A DNA stretch of 64,000 nt from Sipunculus nudus (taxonomy: Eukaryota > Annelida > Sipuncula > Golfingiida > Sipunculidae). This document shows positions 39,501 to 48,800 of this stretch, one piece after another. The position numbers and the translations under genes were made by a program. The stretch spans positions 21,464,882 to 21,528,881 of the forward strand of contig CM049317.1 of assembly GCA_026874595.1 (NCBI GenBank). The letters are read 5' to 3'. Positions within the stretch are counted from its first letter, which is position 1, and each line of letters opens with the position of its first letter. Under the pieces are notes generated by a model. The model saw nothing but the letters and a program-made list of their open reading frames with translations, was not told the DNA's origin and did not search any database.

Positions 39501-42500
39501 AGCCTGTAAAAATAGAGACAAGAATATCAACAATATATAACAGCCTTTGCCTTATTAATCTGCAGGAGATTACTGAGCCATTATCTATGATGGCCCAAGT
39601 TTTCAATGCATTATAGTATCCAGGGATACAGTACTTCCTGTAAGCTTTATGGAAGAATTTCATTTCATTATCATTTATTTAGCAATGGTGCAGTAGAATA
39701 CATGTATAATGCTATGTCAGAATATGCAGAGAGCAATTTTAACCTGCTCTCTTAAACAGACACATATAAGTAATATAAAGAAACTGAAATTGACAGACAC
39801 TTAAGCATACAACGGGCAACCACAGGTAATAATTTTCAATTCCATATTTGACTTATTCTACATAAATGAATATGACAATCATAAACAAAACATACAAAGA
39901 GGTGACTCGCATCTTTCAAATCTTATTTTTTCATTAAATTATGACAAAAACAGAACATCATTTTTATACAAGCAAACACAACCCTATTAATGAGAAATGG
40001 GCATCCCTAATTTCTAGGGCATTTTAATATAATGACAGACAAGCAAAACTCAACCACTTTAAAAGCTGTTTGAATCATGCAAAAGGTGTCCCTTGTTCAA
40101 AAGAAGATATTAATTTTACTTACCCCTACACCTGTAAATACACTCATACACACAGGTGAACCCATAGTTCTGATTTCAACACCTAGCAGCAGACCTATAT
40201 TATTATACAAGGAATCATGTATTCAAATATTTTGTTCACTTAATAAATGTGTGTGCCCTTTGCAATTTGACATTTGTTTAACCCTATGCATATATCTGAA
40301 CCTGTAATAATCCCTCCTGTTATATCAAGGGTCAAAGGAACATGGACCATTCATGAATGATTTCAACAGGTACTCTTATTAGAAACTGGGTTCACAAAGA
40401 TTGATACATGTAGCACACAAACCAACTCCCAAACTGATATAAAGTCTACTGATGTCTGTAATTAAACATTTCTCTCTTGTCTTTATAGTAAAACATGTAG
40501 ATTTCACAATAAAAATCAGATTATAATGACATAGTAATAGAACAGATTAATATTATAATGACACAGTTATAGAGCAGGTTTACAAACTAACTCACATGTT
40601 TCATAACAGAAAAGTCATCAACATAAAGTGAAGAAGTGTAAATCTTTAACACTGTATACCTGGAAAATCCATGAAACATGACATGCAGGGAAAGTCCAGA
40701 AATAATACAGCCAGGTACTGTAATTATTTAAATCCCTGTAATATCAACGTTTGTGTCCTGGGCCAGTGAAAAGCATTAAAACAGGCAACACTTTCACTTT
40801 TTAACATAATGCCTTTGTTTGCTTAACGAGAGAACCAGAGCCTTCCTATTGTAAGCTTTCACTTTAAAAGGCCTTCTAGCTCTAGTTATCAAATAAGAGA
40901 AAAAGAAGTCATAGTTTAGATTCCTACATCAGGTGTATTTACTGTGGTTGGCTTCATATATGAAGGGTTAACATTTCATTTTTTTCTCTTTTTCAGTGTT
41001 TCACAAGGTTCCACTTTGCAATTTCAAAAATAATACAACAGACCTACAGACAGAGTTAAACCATAATTTTGTGAATTCAATTAATCAATTACCATATGCA
41101 TAAAATATTATATAACAAAAATAATTGTTCTTAATGGCAGACAACCATAAAGATCTGATATCATTTAAAATATCAATCAATGAACAAAATCTATTTTTAT
41201 TTCAAAATGTCAACCTCTCCCTTTTCAACTTTGCCTTCAACCATGGGACCTCTTATTCACTAAGTTTTTGCTTTCCAAATAATTCTGTTTTTTTTGCATA
41301 TACCAAAAATCTGAAAATTTCATGACAGCCTAAGAGGAGAAACCTCCATTGGATCAAAGTCATTCAGGCATCCTCCTCCACTGGACTCTAATTCCCCCAT
41401 AGGTTGTTGACAATGGGCTGCAAATGTCACCCTGTAGCCTGCCCTCAACTATATGTAAATTTTTGGTGGCTTAGAATGATGCTATAAAGATGATACATCC
41501 TAATGAGAAATTGACCACCATTCAGAAGAGTAATATAGCATAAGCTATGATGGCTGCTGACAACAATGAAACCTGAACCTGGAGGAACTTGGCTATTGAA
41601 TATCAAGCTTATATATTGTTGATATATTAATAAACCTTCTGACTTTATTTATCCTGATTGATATAAATGTTAATTTTATTAAGTTTTACATTCTTAGTCA
41701 TTCTTAGTTTGATCCAGTTTAATCCCGTATAATCTGGATAAAATGAGTTAAACTGGATAAAGCCAAGTTTTATCCAATGTCCTGGATAAAACAAGTTTTA
41801 TCCGGATAAAACGCAAACCCTGTTTGAACCCTAGCAAACAAAAAGGTAACCACAGTAGTTCTTTTTTTATAAGACATACTTTTATAAGGCATACTTTATT
41901 GGAAAAACACTGGTGAGTAAAGAGTGAAGCACTCAAGAGTGTTTGGTAACTGTACCAGTTTCCCTCTTCAGATGGCTTTAGGTCACAGGGTCACTATGAC
42001 AGTCATAACCACTATGTTGAAGGGTTCAACAGTCTGGAGGAAAACCCCTGGTAAAGCAGGTCTCATATATATGAACTTTGTTGTTATGTTATCAATAGAC
42101 ATTAAAAGTCAAGGCTTTATAATATATGAATGTAAGTAACATATATATAGGTTATGTAAATAGGCCCACATGACCTTAAAGCGACACAACTTCTCCCCTA
42201 CTTTTAGGTGGTTGAGACGGTTAAGTACTTGACCATTAAGTACTTGTGTAAATATAAGTAAAGCAGTTTCTGCCAACTACCCAGCTATTGTATACACAGT
42301 ATTAACATGGCGACAGCTTCATGTACACACAAAGACAGGTTGGACCTTGGTATTCTTAACTGATGTGGACCAGCAGGAGTTATATATATATATGTGTGGG
42401 TGTGTGTGTGAGGGTGTGTGTGTGTGTAGGTATGCCATGGAGATGAGCATCAGATTTTAATTATTTTGGTGAATATATAATTCACTGTAAATCAGATGGA

Positions 42501-45500
42501 AGAGTGGAATACTGTGGAATCATCTAGATATAAAAATGACATGTGGCAAAATGAAATGATGTGAAAATGACAGAAAATTCCATTTCCCTGAATTACAAAC
42601 AATATCATCTGAGAAGTATGACACATCTGTGAGAAATATCTAATGTCTTCTACCTAGGATTTAATTTGTCTTAATTAACATTAAGAAATCACACTCCATT
42701 AATATGTTTATGTTAATTCATTAATTGATAACAGGAAATGTTCCAAAATGATAAATTACCTCTTATGATGCATCATTTGTATGCAACAGGGGCAACCAGG
42801 AAAATCAAAATATACACAAAAGATAGGATGCTTAATTAATGTCATTTATGGTACACACTCAGAGGAAACTGCAAGGGAGCACATTTTGCATACAGCAAGA
42901 CCATGCATAATGCACTTTACAGACTGACTTTAGTGGCAAGAGTTTTATTAATATTCATGAGGATTAAAGTCCACAAACATTTAATCTACACCAGAATCCG
43001 GTTGGACAGGTTTGGTTGGCTGTGAATACCTGTCAAAGCCAATAGAATTACTGACAGACACAACCATTATATTTTTTTAAAGAATTTGGACACACAAAAA
43101 CATAGTGTGTCATGCCAGTTCCCCAACTCCATAGTTAAATCACAGGTGAGCCCTTTCTGCCAGAATGAAGGCAGACCCTGGCACCAGTGAACGGCTCTAG
43201 CCCTGTTATGTAAGAAAGGTTACTGAGCAATGTGACCAACTACTGTATGTGACAACCTCAGATATGTGCTCAGAGCACTTAACCCTGGCTACTGTATACC
43301 TTGGTCCAACAATGTTGTAATAAATGTCTCTGGTTGCTGTACCTCACACACAAGCCTATGTTCACCTGTCCAGGGCTTGCCCTGCCTATTCGCCAATTCG
43401 ACAATGGCTAGCAATGGGGAGATCTGGCGAAACAAAATCCCCTCTGGCTAATTTATTGGTGAAAACCATCTTTCCAATGCCCTTAGGCCTAAAAAAAGTT
43501 CTTTGTTTCTGATTACAGTGGTGAAAAATTTTAGAGTAGGTAGGTAGGGAATTTATTTTATCTTTAATATTTTTTTTTACCATGTGATATAAAACAGGCT
43601 TATTAGAAGATTATTTCAAGATCTGATTTTGCTGCTGTTGCTCAGATTAAATTAATTCACACATACGTTTCAAGGAAATAATCCAAAATGTATATACCAG
43701 ACCCTCCCATGTTGTCCTACTGGCCAAAAAAAAGGAGCGAGGAACCAGGTTGCAATATTACCCCCACCCTGACTATAGAAGGCTGGTACATGCTAATCAA
43801 ATGTTCTCCTGCATACATATGAACACTGTAACTGTTACACATTTATACATAATTTATTCTTAAGATCATAGACCAATTAAGTGAATCATTACTGTGATAT
43901 AATTAGCTGTAATTACAATTATTTTGACTTGTACAAGATCTATGAAGTGACCTTTTTTGTGCCCCATGGCTCAAGGCTCAAACCCCCAACAAAATTTAAT
44001 TTTAGACTGGCTAGGTTTTCTTGGAGTTGGTTTAGGTACTGGAAACAAAGAACATTTTTAGGCCTTACTGTATGAACAAAACAAGAGACTATAATATTGT
44101 GAAATAAAAGTTTATCAAGAAAGACTGGTCTTCAGTTGATTTAATTATAGTGATTATAAATAATTTAATGTTCAACGCAAAGTTATACAGAATAATCATG
44201 AATTGCACTATCCACACATCTTTTATATTTATATTGTCAAGATGTGATCAATTCATGATATTTCGAATTCTGCTCAGTGCTAAATATCAACATTTCATAT
44301 TATTCAGATAATAAATGGCTAAAGTGTTTCCGAAATGGCTAAAGAAAATTCTGGTTGGCTAAAATTTTGACTGAAGATTTTTTGGAAGCAGGGTGAGCCC
44401 TGTTGTCAAATAACCTGCCAATATACTTAACATCATGTGAACATATACACAAGTTTAAATGAAACTATTGCTATTATGATGACTGGAGCTTAAATCAATG
44501 AAGCTCTCAGCATACATGCATAACAATTGCCACAGGAACTACATCATGTGCACAAAATGATGTTGGTGCAGAATCTTTCTACATATTTGGGGGGAGGGGT
44601 CCTATGGTTTCATATGCTTATTGTATCACTGCAAACTTCTACCTTTGTTCAAGCATGTAAATTTAAAGAGTCATATGTGGATTTAAAGCCCTAACCTGGG
44701 GCATACAAGTCATGCATTCTACCAATTTAAGGCCAGTAGGAATGCTTTTGTGCGCATGATTACACATACATGTATATGCAAATATATATGCACATGGGTT
44801 TATGCTTCTGTCCTTTGGAATACAGCTGACCACCAAATTAACCCAAGATCTGAACCCCTCAAAATTAATCCCCGACAAGTAAGCTACACTGGCTGATCAT
44901 AGGTGTATTATGTTGACCTGAGTCAAACAAATATGTGTACCCCTGAAGGCCCTGATTTTTAGTGAACATATATGGACTACATTATAATGTGCACAAAATG
45001 ATATTGGTGCAGCATCATTTTATTTATTTTTTTTTGGAGGGGAAGGGGCTTATGGATTCATGTGCTTATTAATGTATCACTGCAAAATTCTACCTGTGTT
45101 CAAGCACGTAAACACACATTGGTTTCAAGCAATTCTGTTTGTGTATATATATGTAATGGGTGAAAACAGAAATTTATCTAGTCAAATGTGGATTAATTAA
45201 CACCCATACAAGTCAACTAATTTAAGGCCAGTAGGAATGCTTATGTGTGCGTGATTACACATGCATATTTATGCACATATATATGCACATGGGTTTATGC
45301 TTCTGCCCTTGGGACCACAGCTGACCACCAAATTACAGTAAACCAAGTTCTGAACCCTCAAAACTGAACGCCCACAAGTAAGCTACACTGATTGATCATA
45401 GGTGTATTATATCGACTTGAGTCTAACAAATATGTGTACCCCTGATCTTCAAGTGAACATATATGGACACCCATACCAGTTATACTTGAATATTTGTCCG

Positions 45501-47733
45501 TGTGGTCAATACTCATGCACTCACAGTCAACAGACCATGAAAACTAGACAGCAGACAGACAATGTCCATGAAACAGGCTAAATGTTGCATCATCCCAAAA
45601 AACATATTGAAGCCAAAATAGTAAACCATGCTGCATTTGTCCACATTCTGTGTCACCTTATACAACACATTTTTCTGGGTCATAGAGAACAAAGAACATC
45701 TGAAGGGTCTATATACACCTCACTTAGTAGCTTCTACTTTTTTTTTCATGCTGTAAATTGTGACTGAAAGCTTCTTTTTCTCATGTTTGCTTTTAAAATA
45801 TGTTGTTATTATAAACTTAAGATCATTTATGCCAGCAAATAAACCAACTACACATCACCATAAGGATGTGTTGGAACTTAGAAAACATTTTTTATACCAA
45901 TAATACCATGATACTATAATCAAAGAAAAATACTTTTTTTATGCAAAGTTTATGTATACCTTGCTAATTTGAACTAAATTTCTCAATTTTAGACCTGCTA
46001 AAAACTTTTCACATCCATCCTCATCCACAAATTCTGAAATACAATAAATCATATATATTACGACTTTATCCTTTATATTTTGTTTGTATATTTATATCAT
46101 CAACAACTTTTTAGAATTATAAACAGCGCCCAAAGAGTCATACAAATGTGCTCTTAAGGTTGACATATCAAGCATTTCAGTGCCAGTTTAAAGAAAATAA
46201 ATACCAAATGTCCCCTCCCCCCCCCCCCCCCAGTCTTCTGAGAGAGCCCCACCACTACTAAAACTAGTATTAGCACTGTAATAAGTTTTAACTTATTAAT
46301 TTTAAACCATGCCATTAGACATAAGTATTTGCTACCTTTTTTTATAAAATTTGTAATCAATGTCATTGTCATTTTTTTAACCTTTTAACACAAAATAGGA
46401 ATATAAAACTAGAATATGTGTAGTTGACAAGCGACAACGTGTATCCGCCTAAATCAGAGTGGAACGTGTGAAGTGAGGCATGGATTGAGTGGAAAGGAAA
46501 AATAGAGTGAAGTGTTGCATATTAGCATATGGATGTCTGCAGCGAAATGGTGTATGTAGGTTGCGCCACCTACCACAAAATCCAAAAAGCCGTCCAAGTT
46601 GCATACATATGCAAAATTTGAGGCAGATAAGTCAAACCACTACATATTTATGAATGATTTTAGCCCGTGGTAGACAAACAGATGGACCCTGAGCAAAAAT
46701 GGTTGAAGGTGGCGCCACCAGTTTTGCATATGATAAAGAGCTATGTGAGAACTATACACATGCAAAACTTTGGCCCAATCGGTCAAACGGTTCCCAAGAT
46801 ATGAGCTTGGATGTCTAGAATGAAACTAGAATTCAGGTGGCACCACCTGTCATAAAATCAAGAGAGCTGTCGGGGATGTATACGCATGCCGAATTTCAGG
46901 TGAATTAGTCAAATCACTGCAGAGATATGAGTGATTTTAACCCAAGGCAGACGAACAGATGGACACTGTGGAAACATGGTTGCAGGTGGTGCCACCATTT
47001 TTTGTGTATGTTATAAAGCTCTCCAAGGGCTACATTTGTGCAAAAAAAATTTTCCTGATCCGTCAAAGGGTTCCCAAGATATGTGGGTTTATGTGTGGAA
47101 ACAGACGCACAAACGGACGAAGAGTGCAAAGGAAAGGTCAGAGGTCAAAACAAAATCAGGGCGCAGCAGTTCACATGTGACCCGAACATAATCCCGGGTT
47201 TCGTAAAATTCCGCCCAGCGGTTACGGAGGAGTTCTCCGGACACCTCTGTTTTGGCGGATACAATAATCTTCAGTTGGGTATTTGTTTTTGAAGCACTGA
47301 CTGGCCTTGACTGACCGTTACAAGTGGTCAGTCCTTTGTGCAGTGAGGCGTTGCAATGCGTCAGGTCGCCAGTTAAGGTCACGGCTAAACTCAATATTGC
47401 GGTAATCAGACGAGGGCAACAGTGGCGATCAGTGCTGGAAAGCTGGCTAGATCTGATAATGATATGAAGCTGCACTTGCTACTGAAACTGCTGAACAGCC
47501 AAGCCCTGATTGACTCAGTGACCGAGTACAGTAATGCAGCTGGCCCAGTGGCATGGACAGCTGTGCTGGGTTGATCTGGCGTACCGGGGGACTTCAGCAT
47601 TTCGGCTGCGCAGGAAAAAAAGAGACACTTGCAATAAAAACCACTATCTCTGACTCACTTAATTAATGCTGCACTCAATTTTCAAGATGTTACTCACATT
47701 TCGGCCAGATACAGCTGAAATAGTGGACAACAT
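18415..47733 (-). CDS. SHMT2: Serine hydroxymethyltransferase, mitochondrial type (11 exons, 486 aa)
   Basis: The enzyme uses pyridoxal phosphate to convert serine and tetrahydrofolate to glycine and 5,10-methylenetetrahydrofolate, feeding mitochondrial one-carbon metabolism. Eleven exons with GT-AG borders join in frame (details per exon) into 486 residues; family members have about 480-505. Visible motifs are LELIASE at 53-59, [13 protein letters not shown] at 78-90, [13 protein letters not shown] at 125-137, [11 protein letters not shown] at 231-241, [12 protein letters not shown] at 257-268 with the Schiff-base lysine K262, LQGGPH in exon 8, and TPGGLRLG with substrate-carboxylate arginine R407. 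The N-terminus has no Asp/Glu before residue 33 (many Arg and Ser) and is followed by WTGQ, which points to the mitochondrial paralogue. A typical GYPGKR/GYPGQR loop reads GYPGNR here. Total intron length is about 27.9 kb, most of it mobile elements. No broken codon is seen. Confidence 0.96.
18990..19097 (-). CDS. SHMT2: SHMT coding exon 10
   Basis: 108 bp (409-445). It encodes [20 protein letters not shown] followed by [16 protein letters not shown], the start of the C-terminal small domain. Acceptor TTGTCAG, donor GTCAGT. Confidence 0.95.
19314..20691 (+). mobile_element. Hairpin-ended element with 7 tandem cores of about 180 bp (copy 1, SHMT intron 9)
   Basis: Starts ACTAGATGTGTCGGAACGAC, where GTGTCG-GAA-CGACAC is a hairpin, then TGCCCCCGCCTGGGGCA. 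Seven imperfect units of about 163-181 bp follow, each with GTCAAAAGTAGGTCAAC, CTCGATCTGTAACTGG, and CTGCAGGCATTGCGAAAAAA. Then comes a GGAATGACGGAAGGACGG tract (about 20600-20642) and a terminal hairpin TATGCCCC-G-GCCAC-TTT-GTGGC-A-GGGGCATA, ending AAAAA. The left TGCCCCCGCC and the right GGGGCATA arm are inverted relatives. No coding capacity. The layout matches what is known of non-autonomous Helentron/HINE or 'pearl'-type elements of bivalves, which is inference. Confidence 0.8.
20945..21100 (-). CDS. SHMT2: SHMT coding exon 9
   Basis: 156 bp (357-409). It encodes [15 protein letters not shown], the NKNTCPGD turn and TPGGLRLG with R407, which holds the substrate carboxylate in the family. 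Acceptor CACCAG, donor GTGAGT. Confidence 0.95.
21559..21824 (-). CDS. SHMT2: SHMT coding exon 8
   Basis: 266 bp, the longest exon (268-357, split at both ends). It encodes [30 protein letters not shown] and [12 protein letters not shown]. Acceptor CTGCAG, donor GTTTGT. Confidence 0.95.
22473..22612 (-). CDS. SHMT2: SHMT coding exon 7 (PLP lysine)
   Basis: 46 codons plus AG (222-267). It carries D233 of LADMAHISG, expected to contact the pyridine nitrogen, and K262 in [10 protein letters not shown], the lysine that binds pyridoxal phosphate. Acceptor ATTACAG, donor GTGAGG. Confidence 0.95.
23906..25862. mobile_element. TA-flanked DNA transposon, 1957 bp, non-autonomous (SHMT intron 6)
   Basis: The left end CCGTAAAAGTCGTTGCAGAA and right end (inverted) CCATAAAAGTCGTTGCAGAA match over about 26 bp, each next to a TA (23904-23905 and 25863-25864), the target duplication of the Tc1/mariner/pogo superfamily. 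Subterminal motifs repeat: ATTACAAGTCGCACCCTGAC and TATAGGTCGCACCCAGAC on the left, and ATTACAAGTCGCACCCCAAC on the right, which could be transposase binding sites. No transposase frame is visible inside; the 71-residue frame at 25218-25433 has no recognised domain. The interior is GC-richer (24870-25430) than the surrounding intron. Confidence 0.7.
26313..26435 (-). CDS. SHMT2: SHMT coding exon 6
   Basis: 41 codons (181-221), [20 protein letters not shown] then [20 protein letters not shown] and K. Acceptor TTACAG, donor GTATGT. This is the part of the large domain that precedes the cofactor aspartate. Confidence 0.95.
26436..27580. other. SHMT2: SHMT intron 5
   Basis: AT-rich intron sequence without a recognisable element. 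Confidence 0.6.
27581..27662 (-). CDS. SHMT2: SHMT coding exon 5
   Basis: 82 bp: one base that completes His153 (CA|C), then 27 codons [20 protein letters not shown] followed by SMPYKLD, acceptor TTTCAG and donor GTGAGT, phase 0 out. It lies after the largest intron (10.4 kb). Confidence 0.95.
28745..29110 (+). repeat. Three tandem units of about 127 bp with a GGTGGCACCACC core (SHMT intron 4)
   Basis: The phrase GTAGGTGGCACCACC.GTCTTGTA recurs at about 28749, 28877 and 29002, each followed by CCCAATTT or similar and ATCAAA..CCTC..GAGAAATAAGCAGG. The same palindromic core marks the elements at 46408-47268 and 52925-53802. Confidence 0.65.
29110..29530. repeat. Compound tandem repeat with CTATAAATAG motifs (SHMT intron 4)
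   Basis: CACTGAGTGAACTCTTGACC recurs at about 29173, 29238 and 29380 with a variant at about 29210, and GGCAGTCTGCCAAAGCTATA at 29280 and 29341. CTATAAATAG (29294-29303, 29356-29365) and CTATTTATAG (29442-29451) fit the MEF2 consensus CTA(A/T)4TAG. Binding is not shown. Confidence 0.6.
29960..31012 (+). mobile_element. Tandem-core repeat with GACGACGCACGAC tract and GCTAAAAAT end (SHMT intron 4)
   Basis: Imperfect units recur with phrases such as TTCCTGTAACTCGGC, GAACCATT.GAACAAACTTGA and ATTTCTGTG.GATATTT (about 30010, 30180, 30350, 30670). One unit has GCAGGTGGCGCCACCAATAC (about 30532). The right end has ACGACGCACGACGCACGAC (30951-30970), then GCGC-type sequence and TTCGCTAAAAATGG, like the right end at 11125. 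The left edge is uncertain. Confidence 0.5.
31059..31600. repeat. Fragment of another interspersed repeat
   Basis: CTGTCATACCAGTATGATGG at 31071-31090 forms a short hairpin (TCATAC/GTATGA), followed by CATCCGTCTGTCTGTTAAC, an inverted simple-repeat tract, the usual left-end layout of hairpin-tailed repeats in this window. The remainder is AT-rich. Confidence 0.35.
31601..32690. other. SHMT intron 4, unannotated part
   Basis: GTGGCTAACTGGCAGGCAT-like phrases (31920 and 32041) suggest a weak duplication. No gene. Confidence 0.35.
32745..33803 (+). mobile_element. Tandem-core repeat carrying DR1-like AGGTCA motifs (SHMT intron 4)
   Basis: At least five units of about 125-150 bp contain TGACCTTGACCTTTGACC, a TTCTTCCCCTGTTGGTAGGT-like block and GATGGAAGGTTTGGGATGAA. 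TGACCTTTGACCT (or one base off) occurs at about 33069, 33216, 33344 and 33489; read on the other strand it is AGGTCA-A-AGGTCA, a DR1 layout. The right end has GGACGGACAGACGGAAGGAC (33737-33757) and CATGACTGAAAGTCAGCTGAGCTAAAAATCC, shared with the element at 10541-11125. Confidence 0.6.
33804..35705. other. SHMT intron 4, no element recognised
   Basis: Ordinary AT-rich intron sequence with short incidental frames. Confidence 0.5.
35712..36065. repeat. Possible pogo/Tc1-like fragment
   Basis: Starts TACAGTGGAACCTGTCTGAA, then GAGACCACTTGTC and TAAGACCACCC, typical of the repeated half-sites near the ends of such elements. A weak inverted end may lie in GTTTCCAGAGAGGTC at about 36050. No transposase frame. 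Confidence 0.3.
36222..38031 (+). mobile_element. Same hairpin-ended element, copy 2 (SHMT intron 4), with a nested insertion
   Basis: Same start (ACTAGATGTGTCGGAA) and same end (hairpin and GGGGCATAAAAA) as copy 1, same orientation. It has about six cores: two before and four after an interruption at 36607-37217. Its right edge lies 11 bases from exon 4 of SHMT, so on the SHMT transcript the element begins at intron position +12. Confidence 0.8.
36607..37217 (+). mobile_element. Nested third element inside copy 2
   Basis: The interruption begins ACTAGAATATTAGC, again with an ACTAGA start, carries two diverged units (GTAGGTCAAGATCACCCATC at about 36750; GGGTCAAGGTCACCCATC at about 37052), contains GGGGGTGCCACC, and ends in GACGGACGGACGGACAGACG (about 37181-37217), where host-element sequence resumes. 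A terminal hairpin is missing, so it is truncated or fused. Confidence 0.55.
38043..38243 (-). CDS. SHMT2: SHMT coding exon 4
   Basis: 201 bp, residues 86-153 with split codons at both ends (phase 2 in and out). It encodes [23 protein letters not shown] and GLDLPDGG. The donor is GTCAGT at 38042-38037; the alternative GTGG two codons earlier would break the frame into exon 5. A mobile element ends only 11 bases into the following intron. Confidence 0.95.
38636..38715 (-). CDS. SHMT2: SHMT coding exon 3
   Basis: 26 codons plus two bases (residues 60-85 and most of 86). It reads [20 protein letters not shown] then EGYPGN and AG, with acceptor TTCAG and donor GTATG. It contains the catalytic-site Glu of the YSEGYPG loop (E80). 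Confidence 0.95.
39139..39232. repeat. 48-bp tandem duplication (SHMT intron 2 side)
   Basis: TTTGATTTGTACAAATAAAT and the following ATTATTATAATTTTACTTGAAAG occur twice, 48 bp apart, in the intron between exons 2 and 3. Confidence 0.85.
39363..39503 (-). CDS. SHMT2: SHMT coding exon 2
   Basis: 47 codons (residues 13-59), acceptor TTTTTACAG and donor GTGAGG, phase 0 on both sides. It holds the rest of the presequence, WTGQ, the DDPEM segment and the start of the catalytic domain, ending LELIASE. WTGQ and DPEM match mitochondrial rather than cytosolic SHMT. Confidence 0.95.
39504..44535. other. SHMT intron 1, 3' part
   Basis: Non-coding. A GGATAAAAC/TTTATCC-rich patch at 41705-41815 repeats the phrase TTTATCC.GGATAAAAC, and a GT-rich microsatellite lies at 42390-42432. 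Other short open frames have no recognisable product. Confidence 0.5.
44537..45471. repeat. Two tandem copies of about 440-495 bp (SHMT intron 1)
   Basis: Copy A 44537-44976 and copy B 44977-45471 share GTGCACAAAATGAT.TTGGTG, AATTTAAGGCCAGTAGGAAT, ATGCACATGGGTTTATGCTT, CAGCTGACCACCAAATTA and the end AGTGAACATATATGGAC. Copy B has a short extra segment at about 45112-45180. Divergence looks around 15-20 %. Confidence 0.8.
45472..46407. other. SHMT intron 1, no element recognised
   Basis: AT-rich; a run of about 18 C at 46216-46233. Confidence 0.5.
46408..47268 (+). mobile_element. ACTAGA-start element with GGTGGCGCCACC cores, copy 1 (SHMT intron 1)
   Basis: Starts ACTAGAATATGTGTAG, then GTGTATCCGCCTAAATCAGA. 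Four cores follow near 46558, 46709, 46836 and 46985, each a variant of GGTGGCGCCACC; units 1 and 3, and 2 and 4, are most alike, so the true repeat is a dimer of about 277 bp. A short ACAGACGCACAAACGGACG stretch follows, and the end is TTTTGGCGGATACAATAAT. TATCCGCC at the left and GGCGGATA at the right are inverted copies. Confidence 0.7.
47698..47733 (-). CDS. SHMT2: SHMT coding exon 1 (presequence start)
   Basis: ATG at 47733-47731, then 12 codons reading [12 protein letters not shown], ending at a consensus donor GTGAGT (47697-47692). The phase is 0, matching exon 2, so the joined start [22 protein letters not shown] has Arg and Ser/Thr and no acidic residue, as a mitochondrial targeting peptide should. 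The base at -3 is A. No other ATG lies directly upstream in frame within the nearest 50 bases. The call depends on phase, donor and presequence character, because 12 codons are too few for homology. A transcript could use another first exon. Confidence 0.75.
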
Positions 47734-48225
47734 GATTGTGAAGTACGGCTCCGTGAAACACGCTGGTTCTACCACAACTTTGTGATGGTGATGTGGCCTT
47801 CACCTTGACCTTGGGTTATTTACCTAATATGGTGATTCGGGAGGCGTGACCGGCTCGGCACGTAACGGGAATCACCATGGATTTATTATGCACGGTTTAT
47901 TTCCACTCAAACGTTCGGCAACTTTATAATCTTGCATGAACGCACAAAAAATGGCCCAAGCCCTATTTACCCTGGTTTCGCTGACACAATGACCCAAATT
48001 CACCTTCTTGAGGACAAGGTCACATATCCTGGCTTGTTTTCCGACTGTCTTGTCTTATTTTAGATAAATGCAACTCTATACTATAGAATATAAAAAAGTA
48101 AAACAGTTCTAAACCGTAAATTTAAGCAAATAAATTTACTCTTAGATGAACTGTCTTCAATAGTTACTACCTCCAGCCTGAGTTTTTCTTGAAAAGAGGA
48201 ATGCATCTTCTAGCTTTTAGTAATA

Positions 48226-48277
<52 letters not shown>

Positions 48278-48800
48278 TGGGTATATTATATATTACACCT
48301 GGAAGAAAAAAAATCCCCCCCCCCCCCCCCGATTCACCATTTTTCCATCTTTATAAGGATAAGATTAGTGAAAATATTCTCGAAAAGAAAAATTGATGTA
48401 TGAATAAAAATTTACGCAATCTATATGTCTGCATTGCACTGATTTTCAGGACCCACGCTAGATGTCGCTTCATACAAGCAGAATTTAGGAAGACCTCGAT
48501 CGGAGTTCCCTGAAAATGCGTTAAATGCGTGTTGGTCTACTCGTGCGCTTCATCGTCAATCATTATTCATGTGCTTTGCGTGCTTGAAAGGCCTATAGGA
48601 ATCTGCATATTTAATATTGCAACATATATTTAACAGTATATAATATATATTTCGTACAAAAAGAGTACATCATTTGAAAAAGGGTTAAATGTGCCCATTC
48701 ACCTCCCTTTTGAAAAGTATTAAATTTCATGTGATTTCTTGCTTCCTCTGTGTATAAATTAATGATCTAAGGGTAATTTTGGTTGTGATTAGTTTTTAAA
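47734..48800. promoter_or_regulatory. SHMT2: Upstream flank of SHMT, probable promoter region
   Basis: The 1 kb before the SHMT ATG is the likely promoter by position only. I see no TATA box in a sensible place. CAAGGTCA nuclear-receptor half-sites occur at 47813-47806 (minus strand; 73 bases upstream of the ATG; an adjoining AGGTGA makes a degenerate pair) and at 48015-48022 (plus strand). A (TA)n run lies at 48232-48277 and a run of about 18 C at 48314-48331. Confidence 0.35.

Noticed and set aside
47089-47475. 128-residue minus-strand open frame near the SHMT start
   Set aside because: Half of it lies in the 46408-47268 element and the rest shows no SHMT or other likeness; exon 1 at 47698-47733 fits phase and presequence instead.
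47406-47600. Alternative SHMT N-terminus on the minus strand
   Set aside because: It has acidic and hydrophobic stretches unlike a presequence and no donor in phase 0 that I could find.
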